Assembly: GCA_964615145.1 (NCBI GenBank)
Contig: CAZTOP010000001.1
Coordinates: 62,001 to 126,000, forward strand
Reading direction: 5' to 3'
DNA: 64,000 nucleotides
Source of the DNA: CAIVPM01 sp964615145
GTDB taxonomy: Bacteria; Bacteroidota; Bacteroidia; Chitinophagales; Chitinophagaceae
A program made the translations under genes and the position numbers. Shown here one piece after another: positions 8,693 to 16,246 of this stretch. The notes below the pieces were generated by a model, which made no database searches, had not been told where the DNA came from, and saw nothing but the letters and a program-made list of their open reading frames with translations. Position 1 is the first letter of the stretch. Each line of letters starts with the position of its first letter.

Positions 8693-9694
8693 ATGAACTT
8701 AAAAGACATAGCAAAAGCTTTAAATGTATCTCCTTCAACTGTATCACGAGCTTTAAGTAACAGTTATGAAGTAAGCGAAAAAACTCGTTTAAAAGTACAA
8801 GCTTTTGCTAAGTCATTAAATTTTCAACCAAACCCTAATGCGAGTAGTTTAAGAAGACATAAAAGCAAAACAATTGCAGTAATCCTTCCGGATATAACGA
8901 ATAATTTTTTTGCAAAAGTTATAGAAGGTATTGAAATTATAGCTCAGGAAAAAGGCTATCACATTCTAATTTATTTTACATTCGAGAGCTCAATTAAAGA
9001 ACAGAATATAGTTGAGCATTTATCAAATGGAAGAGTTGATGGTGTTATTATTTCACTTTCAGCAGAAACAAAAAAGTATGACCATATACAACTACTTAAA
9101 GATAGAAAAGTACCATTAATTTTTTTTGACAGAATTTGTGAAGATATAGAAGCTGCAAAAATTACTACCGATAATTTTCAGGCAGCTATTAATGGCACTA
9201 AACATTTGCTTGAACAAGGGTGTAAAAAAATAGCTTTTTTAAATTTCTCGAACTATTCACTAACTAGTATTCAAAGAAAAAAAGGATATACCGAGGCTTT
9301 AAAATCTAAAGGAACAGAGCATTACACATCTGTAATTGTTGACTGCACAACAAATGTGAGTGATAATTACAAGCTAGTTGAAAATCTTTTGAAAAGCAAC
9401 AAGGAAATAGATGGCATATTGGCTTCGTCTGAAAATTTAAGTACTACTTCATACAAGGTTTGCGAAGATTTAAAAATAGATATCCCTGAAAAAATTAAAA
9501 TACTTGGATTTTCAAATTTAGCTTTAGCCAGTCATCTTAATCCTTCATTATCTACTATTGTACAGCCAGCTTTAGAAATGGGAAAAGAGGCAGCCACTCT
9601 ATTATTTAAATCAATTGAAAAGCCTAATGTAGACTATACAGATGTTATAAAGATATTCCCATCAACACTGGTTCAACGAAAATCTACAAGTTAA
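8693..9694 (+). CDS. LacI-family transcriptional regulator (second)
   Basis: This 333-residue LacI-type repressor begins directly with its helix-turn-helix (MNLKDIAKALNVSPSTVSRALS), followed by the hinge and an effector domain beginning KTIAVILPDITNNFFAKVIEGIE. It closes the rightward operon. It shares architecture with the regulator at 3672, but the effector-pocket stretches differ (LPDITNNFF here, VPNLDYVLA there), so the two may answer different ligands or operators. Having two LacI genes bracketing lyase and isomerase genes in one transcription unit suggests feedback on the whole locus. Confidence 0.92.
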   Translation: MNLKDIAKALNVSPSTVSRALSNSYEVSEKTRLKVQAFAKSLNFQPNPNASSLRRHKSKTIAVILPDITNNFFAKVIEGIEIIAQEKGYHILIYFTFESSIKEQNIVEHLSNGRVDGVIISLSAETKKYDHIQLLKDRKVPLIFFDRICEDIEAAKITTDNFQAAINGTKHLLEQGCKKIAFLNFSNYSLTSIQRKKGYTEALKSKGTEHYTSVIVDCTTNVSDNYKLVENLLKSNKEIDGILASSENLSTTSYKVCEDLKIDIPEKIKILGFSNLALASHLNPSLSTIVQPALEMGKEAATLLFKSIEKPNVDYTDVIKIFPSTLVQRKSTS

Positions 9695-9721
9695 TATTGT
9701 ACTTATTTTGACAATTCAAAA

Positions 9722-9754
9722 TCTACACTTCTAAAATAAAAATTAAAGTGTAGA
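9722..9754 (+). terminator. Possible 3' hairpin after the second lacI
   Basis: TCTACACTT (9722-9730) pairs perfectly with AAGTGTAGA (9746-9754) around a 15-base loop. There is no U-tract, so it may be a weak terminator or mRNA 3' stabiliser rather than a strong intrinsic terminator. Confidence 0.35.
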
Positions 9755-9764
9755 GATTTAAGCC

Positions 9765-9772
9765 TATGTTTG
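9765..9772 (+). promoter_or_regulatory. -7 box TATGTTTG for the RRM gene
   Basis: This is an exact TAnnTTTG match 115 bases before the ATG at 9888. If used, the mRNA would have a leader of roughly 110 bases, long for this genome, ending in the palindrome at 9871. No clear -33 element is visible. Confidence 0.4.
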
Positions 9773-9870
9773 CAGCGTCAATTTGAGTTATCCAGCAATC
9801 TGTAATAAAGTCTCTCTCTTCACGAAGTTAATTTTTCTACTCCTGCTTATAGCCTCAAGATTTTTAAAAC

Positions 9871-9887
9871 ACTAAAATTATTTTAGT
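9871..9887 (+). promoter_or_regulatory. Perfect 17-base palindrome abutting the RRM gene start codon
   Basis: ACTAAAAT (9871-9878) and ATTTTAGT (9880-9887) are perfect inverted arms around one T, ending at the base before the ATG. In RNA it would form a six-pair stem with a five-base loop immediately 5' of the start codon. Binding by the encoded RNA-binding protein or temperature-dependent opening are possible but unproven. Confidence 0.5.
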
Positions 9888-10175
9888 ATGAACATTTATG
9901 TTTCAAACTTAAGCTTCAACGTGCAGGATGAAGACTTAAAAGAATTCTTTACACCTTATGGTGAAGTAACATCTGCAAAAGTTATTATCGACAAATTTAC
10001 CAACACAAGCAAAGGTTTTGGTTTTGTTGAAATGTCAGACAATGCTGCTGCTCAAAAAGCAATCGGCGAATTAAATGGTGGTATGGTAGAAGGACGTGCA
10101 GTACGCGTTATGGAAGCTAGACCAAAAGAAGAAAGAACAAACAACAAGCCTTCTTTCTCAAAAAGCCGTTGGTAG
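9888..10175 (+). CDS. RNA recognition motif (RRM) RNA-binding protein
   Basis: This 95-residue protein is a single RRM with RNP2 (IYVSNL, 3-8) and RNP1 (KGFGFVEM, 42-49), followed by a short basic, serine-rich tail ending FSKSRW. Such small RRM proteins occur in Bacteroidota and cyanobacteria, bind single-stranded RNA, and are often cold-responsive or act as post-transcriptional regulators. A strong terminator follows 16 bases after the stop, so it is a monocistronic gene. Targets cannot be read from sequence. Confidence 0.93.
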   Translation: MNIYVSNLSFNVQDEDLKEFFTPYGEVTSAKVIIDKFTNTSKGFGFVEMSDNAAAQKAIGELNGGMVEGRAVRVMEARPKEERTNNKPSFSKSRW

Positions 10176-10191
10176 TCTACATTAAATACTT

Positions 10192-10227
10192 AAAAAAGGA
10201 GGGTACAAAAATTTACCCTCCTTTTTT
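10192..10227 (+). terminator. Strong intrinsic terminator after the RRM gene
   Basis: GGAGGGTA (10198-10205) and TACCCTCC (10214-10221) form a perfect stem around the loop CAAAAATT. The stem is flanked by A6 and T6, so the stem can extend and the signal could work on both strands. It also shows that the next gene starts at 10247 rather than further upstream. Confidence 0.93.
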
Positions 10228-10246
10228 ATTAAAACAAATAATAAAT

Positions 10247-10492
10247 ATGAATATTGAAGCAATAGAAACATTTATCAGTAGTAAAAAAAGTACAGAAAAA
10301 GCTACTACTATTCAGTTTAGAAAAAGAGATACTATTACTGGTATTTTTGTTAAAGGAAAAGATTACGACGAATTAAAACTTAAAAATTTTTGGAGAATTG
10401 TTACTGCTACAAATATTGAAAACTGGAATAAGAATAACGATATTAATTTAGCAAGAATTTTTAGCGGCTTAGATATGGTGAAGCTGAGTTAA
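10247..10492 (+). CDS. Small conserved-looking protein of unknown function (81 aa)
   Basis: I place the start at ATG 10247, because a longer reading from 10169 would translate through the terminator hairpin. The product is an 81-residue soluble protein with a basic patch (KKSTEKATTIQFRKRDT) and a short beta-rich centre (TGIFVKGKDYDELKLKNFWRIV). It has no signal peptide, membrane segment or cysteine. I do not recognise the family. The phrase pattern (a modifiable target site, then FWRIV) is reminiscent of small cold-shock-adjacent proteins found next to RRM or helicase genes in this phylum. The neighbouring RRM gene and DbpA-like helicase would fit an RNA-related role, but that is only context. 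Confidence 0.7.
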   Translation: MNIEAIETFISSKKSTEKATTIQFRKRDTITGIFVKGKDYDELKLKNFWRIVTATNIENWNKNNDINLARIFSGLDMVKLS

Positions 10493-10543
10493 TTTAAAAC
10501 CCAAAAAAATCCTGTTCTTATTGAACGATTTAATATTTTCTAT

Positions 10544-11548
10544 ATGATAAAGGCAAACGATTTTATATATTCTACAGAAAGCGAACCTCATCGTATTAGA
10601 ACAAAACAAATTTTAAAACAACACCCAGAAGTAAGAAAGCTAATTGGAAAAAATCCTCTAAGCATTATTGCAATTGTAATACTAGTTTTAGCACAAATTG
10701 CATTAGCATTACTATTGCACAATCAATCTTGGTGGTTCATATTTTTAGCAGCTTATTTTATTGGTGCTTTTATAGACCACTCTTTGTTTGTATTAATTCA
10801 CGAGTGTGCACATAGACTCATTTTTAAAAATCCTGTAGCCAATAAATTATCTGGCATTGTAGCCAATATTCCACTTGTGTTTGCAAGCAGTATTTCATTT
10901 GAAAGATATCATATTAAACACCACTCTTTTCAGGGAGTTCATGAACTTGATGGCGATTTACCTAATCGTTGGGAAGCAAAATTAATTAACAACTATTTTA
11001 TTGGGAAAGCTATTTGGTTGTTATTTTACCCAATATTTCAATTGTTTAGACTTAACAGGTTAAAAGAAATTAAACCATTCGATAGCTGGGTGGCATTTAA
11101 CTGGTTTGTACAAATAGCATTTGCAGCACTTATTATTACAATGTTTGGTACAAAAGCAATGACGTATTTACTGATTAGTTTTTTCTTTTCTGTAGGCCTG
11201 CATCCTCTGGGTGCAAGATGGATTCAAGAACATTATTTAACTGCTGGTGAACAAGAAACTTACAGTTATTATGGTCCTTTAAATGTGATAGCATTTAATG
11301 TTGGATTCCATAATGAGCATCACGATTTTCCATCAATTCCCTGGAACAAACTTCCACAATTGAAAAGTGCAGCTCCGGCTTACTACTCATCACTTGTTAG
11401 TCATAATTCCTGGACAAAACTTTTATTTAGATTTTTGTTTGATAAAGAAATTTCACTGTTTTCAAGAATAGTAAGAAAAAATAGAGGTGCTGTAATTATT
11501 ACTGACGAGTCAAAGCCAGATATAGATTTATTAGCTCCAAAGCCCTAG
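10544..11548 (+). CDS. Sphingolipid delta-4 desaturase (DEGS1-like) membrane fatty-acid desaturase
   Basis: The 334 residues contain the three histidine boxes HECAH (86-90), HIKHH (123-127) and HNEHH (256-260), which bind the di-iron centre, with membrane segments at about 40-60, 65-85, 150-170 and 185-220. Beyond the boxes, the stretches SISFERYHIKHH, VGLHPLGARWIQEHY, ETYSYYGPLN and FNVGFHNEHHDFP follow animal dihydroceramide desaturase almost word for word, including length and box spacing. Members introduce the 4,5-trans double bond of sphingosine in ceramides. Bacteroidota make dihydroceramides, so a ceramide-type substrate is plausible. No sphingolipid synthesis gene is adjacent. The enzyme class is certain; the exact regiochemistry is inferred. 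Confidence 0.88.
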   Translation: MIKANDFIYSTESEPHRIRTKQILKQHPEVRKLIGKNPLSIIAIVILVLAQIALALLLHNQSWWFIFLAAYFIGAFIDHSLFVLIHECAHRLIFKNPVANKLSGIVANIPLVFASSISFERYHIKHHSFQGVHELDGDLPNRWEAKLINNYFIGKAIWLLFYPIFQLFRLNRLKEIKPFDSWVAFNWFVQIAFAALIITMFGTKAMTYLLISFFFSVGLHPLGARWIQEHYLTAGEQETYSYYGPLNVIAFNVGFHNEHHDFPSIPWNKLPQLKSAAPAYYSSLVSHNSWTKLLFRFLFDKEISLFSRIVRKNRGAVIITDESKPDIDLLAPKP

Positions 11549-11550
11549 CT

Positions 11551-11931
11551 TTATTGACATTCTAAGGTTACCTTTTGTATACCTTGTTTTATCATATCAA
11601 TTTTTTTTGCTGCAGCTTCGCTCAAATCAATAATTCGTCCAGCTACAAAAGGTCCTCTGTCGTTTATTCTAACAATCACAGATTTATTATTGTTTAAATT
11701 TGTCACTTTTACCATAGTTCCGAATGGCAATGTTTTATGTGCAGCAGTTAATTTTGTAGCATCATAAATTTCTCCATTAGCGGTTGACCTTCCAATAAAT
11801 TTTCCTCCATAATAGGATGCTATACCTGATTGATTACAATGAAAATTTGATGCATTGGGTGTTGATTTTCTATGACAACCTGCTAGTAAAAACAAAGATA
11901 TTATACTTAATAAAATTATTTTTTTATACAT
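11551..11931 (-). CDS. rlpA: RlpA-family septal lipoprotein (double-psi beta-barrel)
   Basis: This is a 126-residue lipoprotein. The signal peptide ends in the lipobox LLAGC (C19), and the double-psi beta-barrel carries the RlpA signatures GIASYYGGKFIGRSTANGE, TAAHKTLPFGT and VRINDRGPF. RlpA proteins bind glycan strands lacking stem peptides and in some species are lytic transglycosylases acting at the septum. This short form has no SPOR domain. The catalytic Asp in NDRGPF and the conserved His in AAHKTLP are present. It is convergent with the desaturase, with 2 bases between their stops, and downstream of the DbpA-like helicase on the same strand. Confidence 0.9.
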   Translation of the reverse strand: MYKKIILLSIISLFLLAGCHRKSTPNASNFHCNQSGIASYYGGKFIGRSTANGEIYDATKLTAAHKTLPFGTMVKVTNLNNNKSVIVRINDRGPFVAGRIIDLSEAAAKKIDMIKQGIQKVTLECQ

Positions 11932-11949
11932 ATAGTTTAGTTATCAGTG

Positions 11950-13278
11950 TTACTTAGCTACAGCAATTTTTACCTTTTTGTTTTTTATTTTCTCATCCTT
12001 TATTTTTTCTAAAGCTTGCCCCAGTTTTATTTTTTTTATAGCTACAAATGAGAAAAAATCTTTTACATGTATTAATCCAATATCTTCTTTTTTCAAATTG
12101 CCACGTTGAGACAAAAATCCTACTATGTCTACCTTATTAATTTTGTCTTTCTTACCAGCACCAATAAACAGGGTTGTCCATTTAGGCTTATCTGGTAAAA
12201 TTGTTTCTTTAGGAAGTTTAATTTTCTCTATGGAACTATCAATATAATTGGGCAAAACTTCATCGCTTGATAATATTAATACCACCGTTCCGCTTGCATC
12301 CATTCTGGCGGTTCTACCATTTCTATGAGTAAAAATTTCAGGTGTATTTGGCAAGTGATAGTGTATAATATATCTAATGTTAGGAATATCTAAACCACGA
12401 GCTGCAAGGTCGGTAGTAATTAGTACATTCACTGTTCCATTGGCAAATTTGCATAAAGCACTATCACGTTCTTGCTGCTCCATAGCTCCGTGATAAAACT
12501 CATTTGAAATGCCTCTTGCTATCAGCATTTCACTAGTACGCTCAACAGATTCTCTATGATTGCAAAATACAACAGTAGATTTATCGCCCATCATACAAAT
12601 AAGCTTAAACAAAGTTTCAATTTTATCAGCATCGGGACTGTGAACAGCTTTTATAGAAAGTTTTTCTTCAGGCACTTCCTCATCTGATAAAAAATCAAGT
12701 TCAATTTCATCTTTCAATCCAATAAAATCTGGTATTTTACTTGCTCTTGTTGCAGATGTTAATATTCTTTTTTTGATATTGGGTAAAGAGCCAACAATAA
12801 ACGAAACTTCCTCTTCAAATCCAGATTCCATTGTTTTATCAAACTCGTCAAGCACCAAAGTTTCAATGGTATCAATAGTTATATTTCCTCTTCTAATATG
12901 GTCAGCCAATCTTCCAGCTGTACCAACAATAATTGCAGGGGGTTGAATTAAATTATTTTCCTCAGTTTCTCTTTTATGCCCACCATAGCAACTACTAATT
13001 TTAAGCCCAGTACCCATTGACTTAAATACTATTTCTATTTGTTGAGCCAGTTCTCTAGAAGGCACAATTATTAAGGATTGTGTCTCTTTAACATCGGTTT
13101 TTATTAATTCCAAAACGGGTAATAAAAATGCAAGTGTTTTGCCTGATCCAGTTGCCGATAAAAGTACAACATTATTATGCTTGCTATTTGTTTCAAGCGA
13201 TACTAGTTGCATTTCGTTCAATTCCTTAATTCTTAAATTGTTCAAAATGGTTTCAACTGAATAATTTTTTTCTTCCAT
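11950..13278 (-). CDS. DEAD-box RNA helicase with DbpA-type RNA-binding domain
   Basis: This 442-residue ATP-dependent RNA helicase has motif I SATGSGKT (41-48), PSRELAQQ (73-80), motif II DEFD (144-147, a variant of DEAD), SAT (175-177), an ARGLDIP region at 293-299 and motif VI HRNGRTAR (318-325). Residues about 365-435 form a DbpA-like RNA-binding domain (VDIVGFLSQRGNLKKEDIG...FSFVAI). DbpA binds 23S rRNA hairpin 92 and works in large-subunit assembly. Without the classic family context I keep the symbol blank. A near-consensus -7 sequence (TACATTCG) precedes the ATG by 5 bases. Confidence 0.88.
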   Translation of the reverse strand: MEEKNYSVETILNNLRIKELNEMQLVSLETNSKHNNVVLLSATGSGKTLAFLLPVLELIKTDVKETQSLIIVPSRELAQQIEIVFKSMGTGLKISSCYGGHKRETEENNLIQPPAIIVGTAGRLADHIRRGNITIDTIETLVLDEFDKTMESGFEEEVSFIVGSLPNIKKRILTSATRASKIPDFIGLKDEIELDFLSDEEVPEEKLSIKAVHSPDADKIETLFKLICMMGDKSTVVFCNHRESVERTSEMLIARGISNEFYHGAMEQQERDSALCKFANGTVNVLITTDLAARGLDIPNIRYIIHYHLPNTPEIFTHRNGRTARMDASGTVVLILSSDEVLPNYIDSSIEKIKLPKETILPDKPKWTTLFIGAGKKDKINKVDIVGFLSQRGNLKKEDIGLIHVKDFFSFVAIKKIKLGQALEKIKDEKIKNKKVKIAVAK

Positions 13279-13503
13279 AACTGCGAATGTAGTGAAGAAC
13301 TACAGAGTAATAGAATTTGCTACACTAAAGTAGTTTAAGTTTTTTTATGTAACCATCATTAATAGTGCTATTGAGCAGCAGAAGCGTCGCACACTTCAAG
13401 GTATGTTTTTCAATTGAACAATTATATTTTGCAATAAAAATATTGTTCATTTTCTTTAAATTTATATAATCATTTACTTGTAAGATTCATTATTTAAATT
13501 GCT
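13279..13503. other. Intergenic gap with a GC-rich island
   Basis: This is a divergent spacer between the helicase and the small membrane protein. It is A/T-rich except for about 13375-13400 (GAGCAGCAGAAGCGTCGCAC), which has no coding frame or hairpin that I can support. I see nothing else definite. Confidence 0.3.
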
Positions 13504-13830
13504 ATGGATAATAATATAATCAGTGCAAAGCTAATACAAGACTGGATTTCAGATAATTTAACTTTGCAAAATATAGAGCAAATACTCATTACAAAAGGTT
13601 ATGATGCAGACACGATAAAGCAGTATTTAAATGAATTTGCTAAAGTCAAACAAAGCAAAAAACAATTCAAGGGTTTTATATTAATGGGAGTAGGTGCTTT
13701 TTTAGGGTTTATAAGTTTTTTTTTAACTGTCACAAATCCTATTCCAGAGCTTTACAATATAATTTTGTATGGATTAACAATGCTTGCTATTACAACAATA
13801 CTTATTGGTTTGTACTTTGTATTTGAGTAA
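13504..13830 (+). CDS. Small membrane protein, unknown function (108 aa)
   Basis: A soluble N-terminal half (about 55 residues) contains a short helical, SHOCT-like pattern (LIQDWISDNLTLQNIEQILITKGYDADTIKQYLNEF). It is followed by KQSKKQFKG and two membrane helices (about 58-78 and 84-106). The N-terminal part looks like a small helical domain of the kind that mediates oligomerisation. It has no lipobox or catalytic motif. It is convergent with pbpC with 7 bases between stops. I do not recognise the family. Confidence 0.7.
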   Translation: MDNNIISAKLIQDWISDNLTLQNIEQILITKGYDADTIKQYLNEFAKVKQSKKQFKGFILMGVGAFLGFISFFLTVTNPIPELYNIILYGLTMLAITTILIGLYFVFE

Positions 13831-13837
13831 TTTTTTA

Positions 13838-16243
13838 TTATTTCTTTTTTACTATTTCAAAGTTTTTACTTACGCTATTTCCATTTTCATCAACAATTGT
13901 AATAATGTGTTTTCCAATTGCAGGATTAAATTCAAGTTGATGAAATTTCTCGGTTATGCCTACAAAATCTTCGTCAATATGCCAATACAATTTTGCAAAG
14001 CTATTTTTGTGTGTAGCTGTAAAAATAGTACTCCCAGTATTACCATTTAATTCAACTGGAATGTAAATGGTAGCATTGTTATCTGGATAAATAATATCTA
14101 AAACCCTTGTTGCATCTGCATTGCAGCCTTTCATAAAGGGAGGTAATGATTCATAGTCTGGATGTTTTTGTTTGTAGTAATATTCAATTGTTGGTGGCAA
14201 TACAAACCAAGATTGATGTTGCATTTGTGATGGTGATAAACAGGTTTCTGTAGCTCTGAATTTGCCAGTATTATCCAAATGTATTTTTCTGCAATATGGG
14301 CAATTTGTTGCAGATTTTTTTACTGATTCGCTAACTAAAATGGTGTCAGCATCAGCACAATCACTACTAACCTTAAAGCCAGATTTTTTGCAGGTTGCAA
14401 CGTAGGCAAAGCCTGTTGTTGGTGGATTAAACCAAGAACTTGTTGGCAATAATCTAAAAATATTAAAGAGAAGAGGAGCTGCTGCATTTAAACCAATTAA
14501 ACCAGGTCTGCCTTCTCCTGTTGTATTGCCACACCAAACAACCACACAATATTTAGGGGTTAATCCAATAGCCCAAGCATCTCTAAAACCAAAACTGGTA
14601 CCAGTTTTCCAAGCAATTCTTTGTGATGATGAAAATAAATTCCACAAGCCTTCTTCGCCAGGTCGCATCACTTCATTCATTGCATTAAGTGTATGCCAAA
14701 TGGAAGGATAATCGGTGAATGGCGAATGGTTAGTAGATAGTAGGTTATTTGCATTTTTCCTTACTCGATATTTTGGCATTTGCCAATCATCATCATTCCA
14801 TTTTCCATTATTTTTTTTCTCGTGTAAATACATTCTTGCCATACTACTATAAACACCTGCAAGTTCGAAAGGTGTAATTTCGCATCCCCCTAAAATTAAA
14901 CTCATACCATAATAGTCAGCAGGTTTATTAATTGTTGAAAAGCCACAACTTTTTAAAACACTGTAAAATTTTTGATACTTAAATTGTTGCAATAATTTAA
15001 CAGCAGGAATGTTTAAACTCCTTGCCAGTGCTCGATTTGCAGGCACAGCACCATCATATCCTAAATCAAAATTTTGTGGTGTATATCCTCCAAATTGTGT
15101 TGGAATATCAGGAATTAATTGACGAGGCAATAAATTCCCCTCACTTAACATTGATGCATATAACAATGGCTTTAGTGTGCTGCCTGGGCTTCTTGCACTT
15201 GTTAAAACATCGACATAGCTTTCTGTTGTGCTATCACTTGGTTCATATACATTTCCTATGTATGAAATAATGTTTCCAGTTTCAACTTCCATTACCATTG
15301 CAGCAACATTTTTGATTTGATTGCCAGATAATTGGTGTTGATGGTTTTGTACAAGTTGTGTTACTTGCTGCTGCAAACTTGCATCGAGCGTTGTTTGTAA
15401 AGAAGTGCTACTATTTTCATCTTTATCTTGATTGTAGAAATCTTTTTTAAATTTTGATAATAGATGTGGAGCTAGCTGTGGCAAAGCTTTTGGCTCTAAT
15501 GGTAGTGGTTCTATTTTGGCTAATTGACAAGTTGATGAATCTATAGTTTTGTTGATAAGAAGTTTATCCAATAGCTCATTTCTTTTTCTTAATAATTCAT
15601 TTCTATTTTTTCCAGGATGAACAAGTGCTGGAGCATTGGGCAACACTGCAAGTGCTGCCATTTCGCCCCAAGTTAATGCATTTGGATTTCTTCCATAATA
15701 ACGCCAAGCTGCAGCATCAAGTCCAACAACATTACTACCAAAAGGTGCATTTGAAGCGTATAAAGCTAAAATAGTTTTCTTTTTGTAACTACACTCTAAC
15801 CTAATGGCTAAAAGTATTTCTTTTAACTTATAGTAAATGTTTCTATTACTATTCTGTTGCTGCATTCTCATCACTTGCATTGTTAGCGTACTACCACCAC
15901 TAACAGTTTTTTTATTGCTAAAATTTTGTTTAATAGCTCTGTATATAGCAACAGGATCAACACCTGGATGATAAAAAAATCTCTTGTCTTCGAAAGTTGT
16001 AATGCACTTTTCAAATTTTTCCGGAACAATTGGATTAAATGGAAAACGCCATTGCCCATCGCCTGCAATAGTTGCATTTAAGAGATTTCCATTTTTATCT
16101 GTAATTACAAAACAAGTAGGACTATTGAATAGTTGAGATGGAAGTGAGAACCAAAACCACATTAGTAAAATGAAACTAATACACCATTTTATCTTTTGTT
16201 TTTTGGTGAGATGAAGAAAATAATATTTGATTGATTTTAGCAA
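13838..16243 (-). CDS. pbpC: Penicillin-binding protein 1C, bifunctional peptidoglycan synthase
   Basis: The 801 residues comprise one membrane anchor (about 18-36), a GT51 glycosyltransferase domain and a transpeptidase domain. The first carries catalytic E85 in FEDKRFFYHPG and GGSTLTMQ at 116-123. The second carries the SxxK serine S355 (SPGSTLK), SLN 409-411 and KTGTS 546-550. A C-terminal BiPBP_C beta domain (about 715-800) is diagnostic of PBP1C. The enzyme polymerises and crosslinks peptidoglycan in the periplasm. Many genomes pair pbpC with an alpha-2-macroglobulin gene; here it follows radA by 3 bases instead. Two cysteine pairs (CKKSGFKVSSDC and CPYC, about 634-662) lie in the linker. 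Confidence 0.95.
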   Translation of the reverse strand: MLKSIKYYFLHLTKKQKIKWCISFILLMWFWFSLPSQLFNSPTCFVITDKNGNLLNATIAGDGQWRFPFNPIVPEKFEKCITTFEDKRFFYHPGVDPVAIYRAIKQNFSNKKTVSGGSTLTMQVMRMQQQNSNRNIYYKLKEILLAIRLECSYKKKTILALYASNAPFGSNVVGLDAAAWRYYGRNPNALTWGEMAALAVLPNAPALVHPGKNRNELLRKRNELLDKLLINKTIDSSTCQLAKIEPLPLEPKALPQLAPHLLSKFKKDFYNQDKDENSSTSLQTTLDASLQQQVTQLVQNHQHQLSGNQIKNVAAMVMEVETGNIISYIGNVYEPSDSTTESYVDVLTSARSPGSTLKPLLYASMLSEGNLLPRQLIPDIPTQFGGYTPQNFDLGYDGAVPANRALARSLNIPAVKLLQQFKYQKFYSVLKSCGFSTINKPADYYGMSLILGGCEITPFELAGVYSSMARMYLHEKKNNGKWNDDDWQMPKYRVRKNANNLLSTNHSPFTDYPSIWHTLNAMNEVMRPGEEGLWNLFSSSQRIAWKTGTSFGFRDAWAIGLTPKYCVVVWCGNTTGEGRPGLIGLNAAAPLLFNIFRLLPTSSWFNPPTTGFAYVATCKKSGFKVSSDCADADTILVSESVKKSATNCPYCRKIHLDNTGKFRATETCLSPSQMQHQSWFVLPPTIEYYYKQKHPDYESLPPFMKGCNADATRVLDIIYPDNNATIYIPVELNGNTGSTIFTATHKNSFAKLYWHIDEDFVGITEKFHQLEFNPAIGKHIITIVDENGNSVSKNFEIVKKK

Positions 16244-16246
16244 GTA

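Noticed and set aside
10169..10246. N-terminal extension of the 81-residue protein gene
   Set aside because: It would be translated through the strong terminator at 10192-10227; the ATG at 10247 is better.
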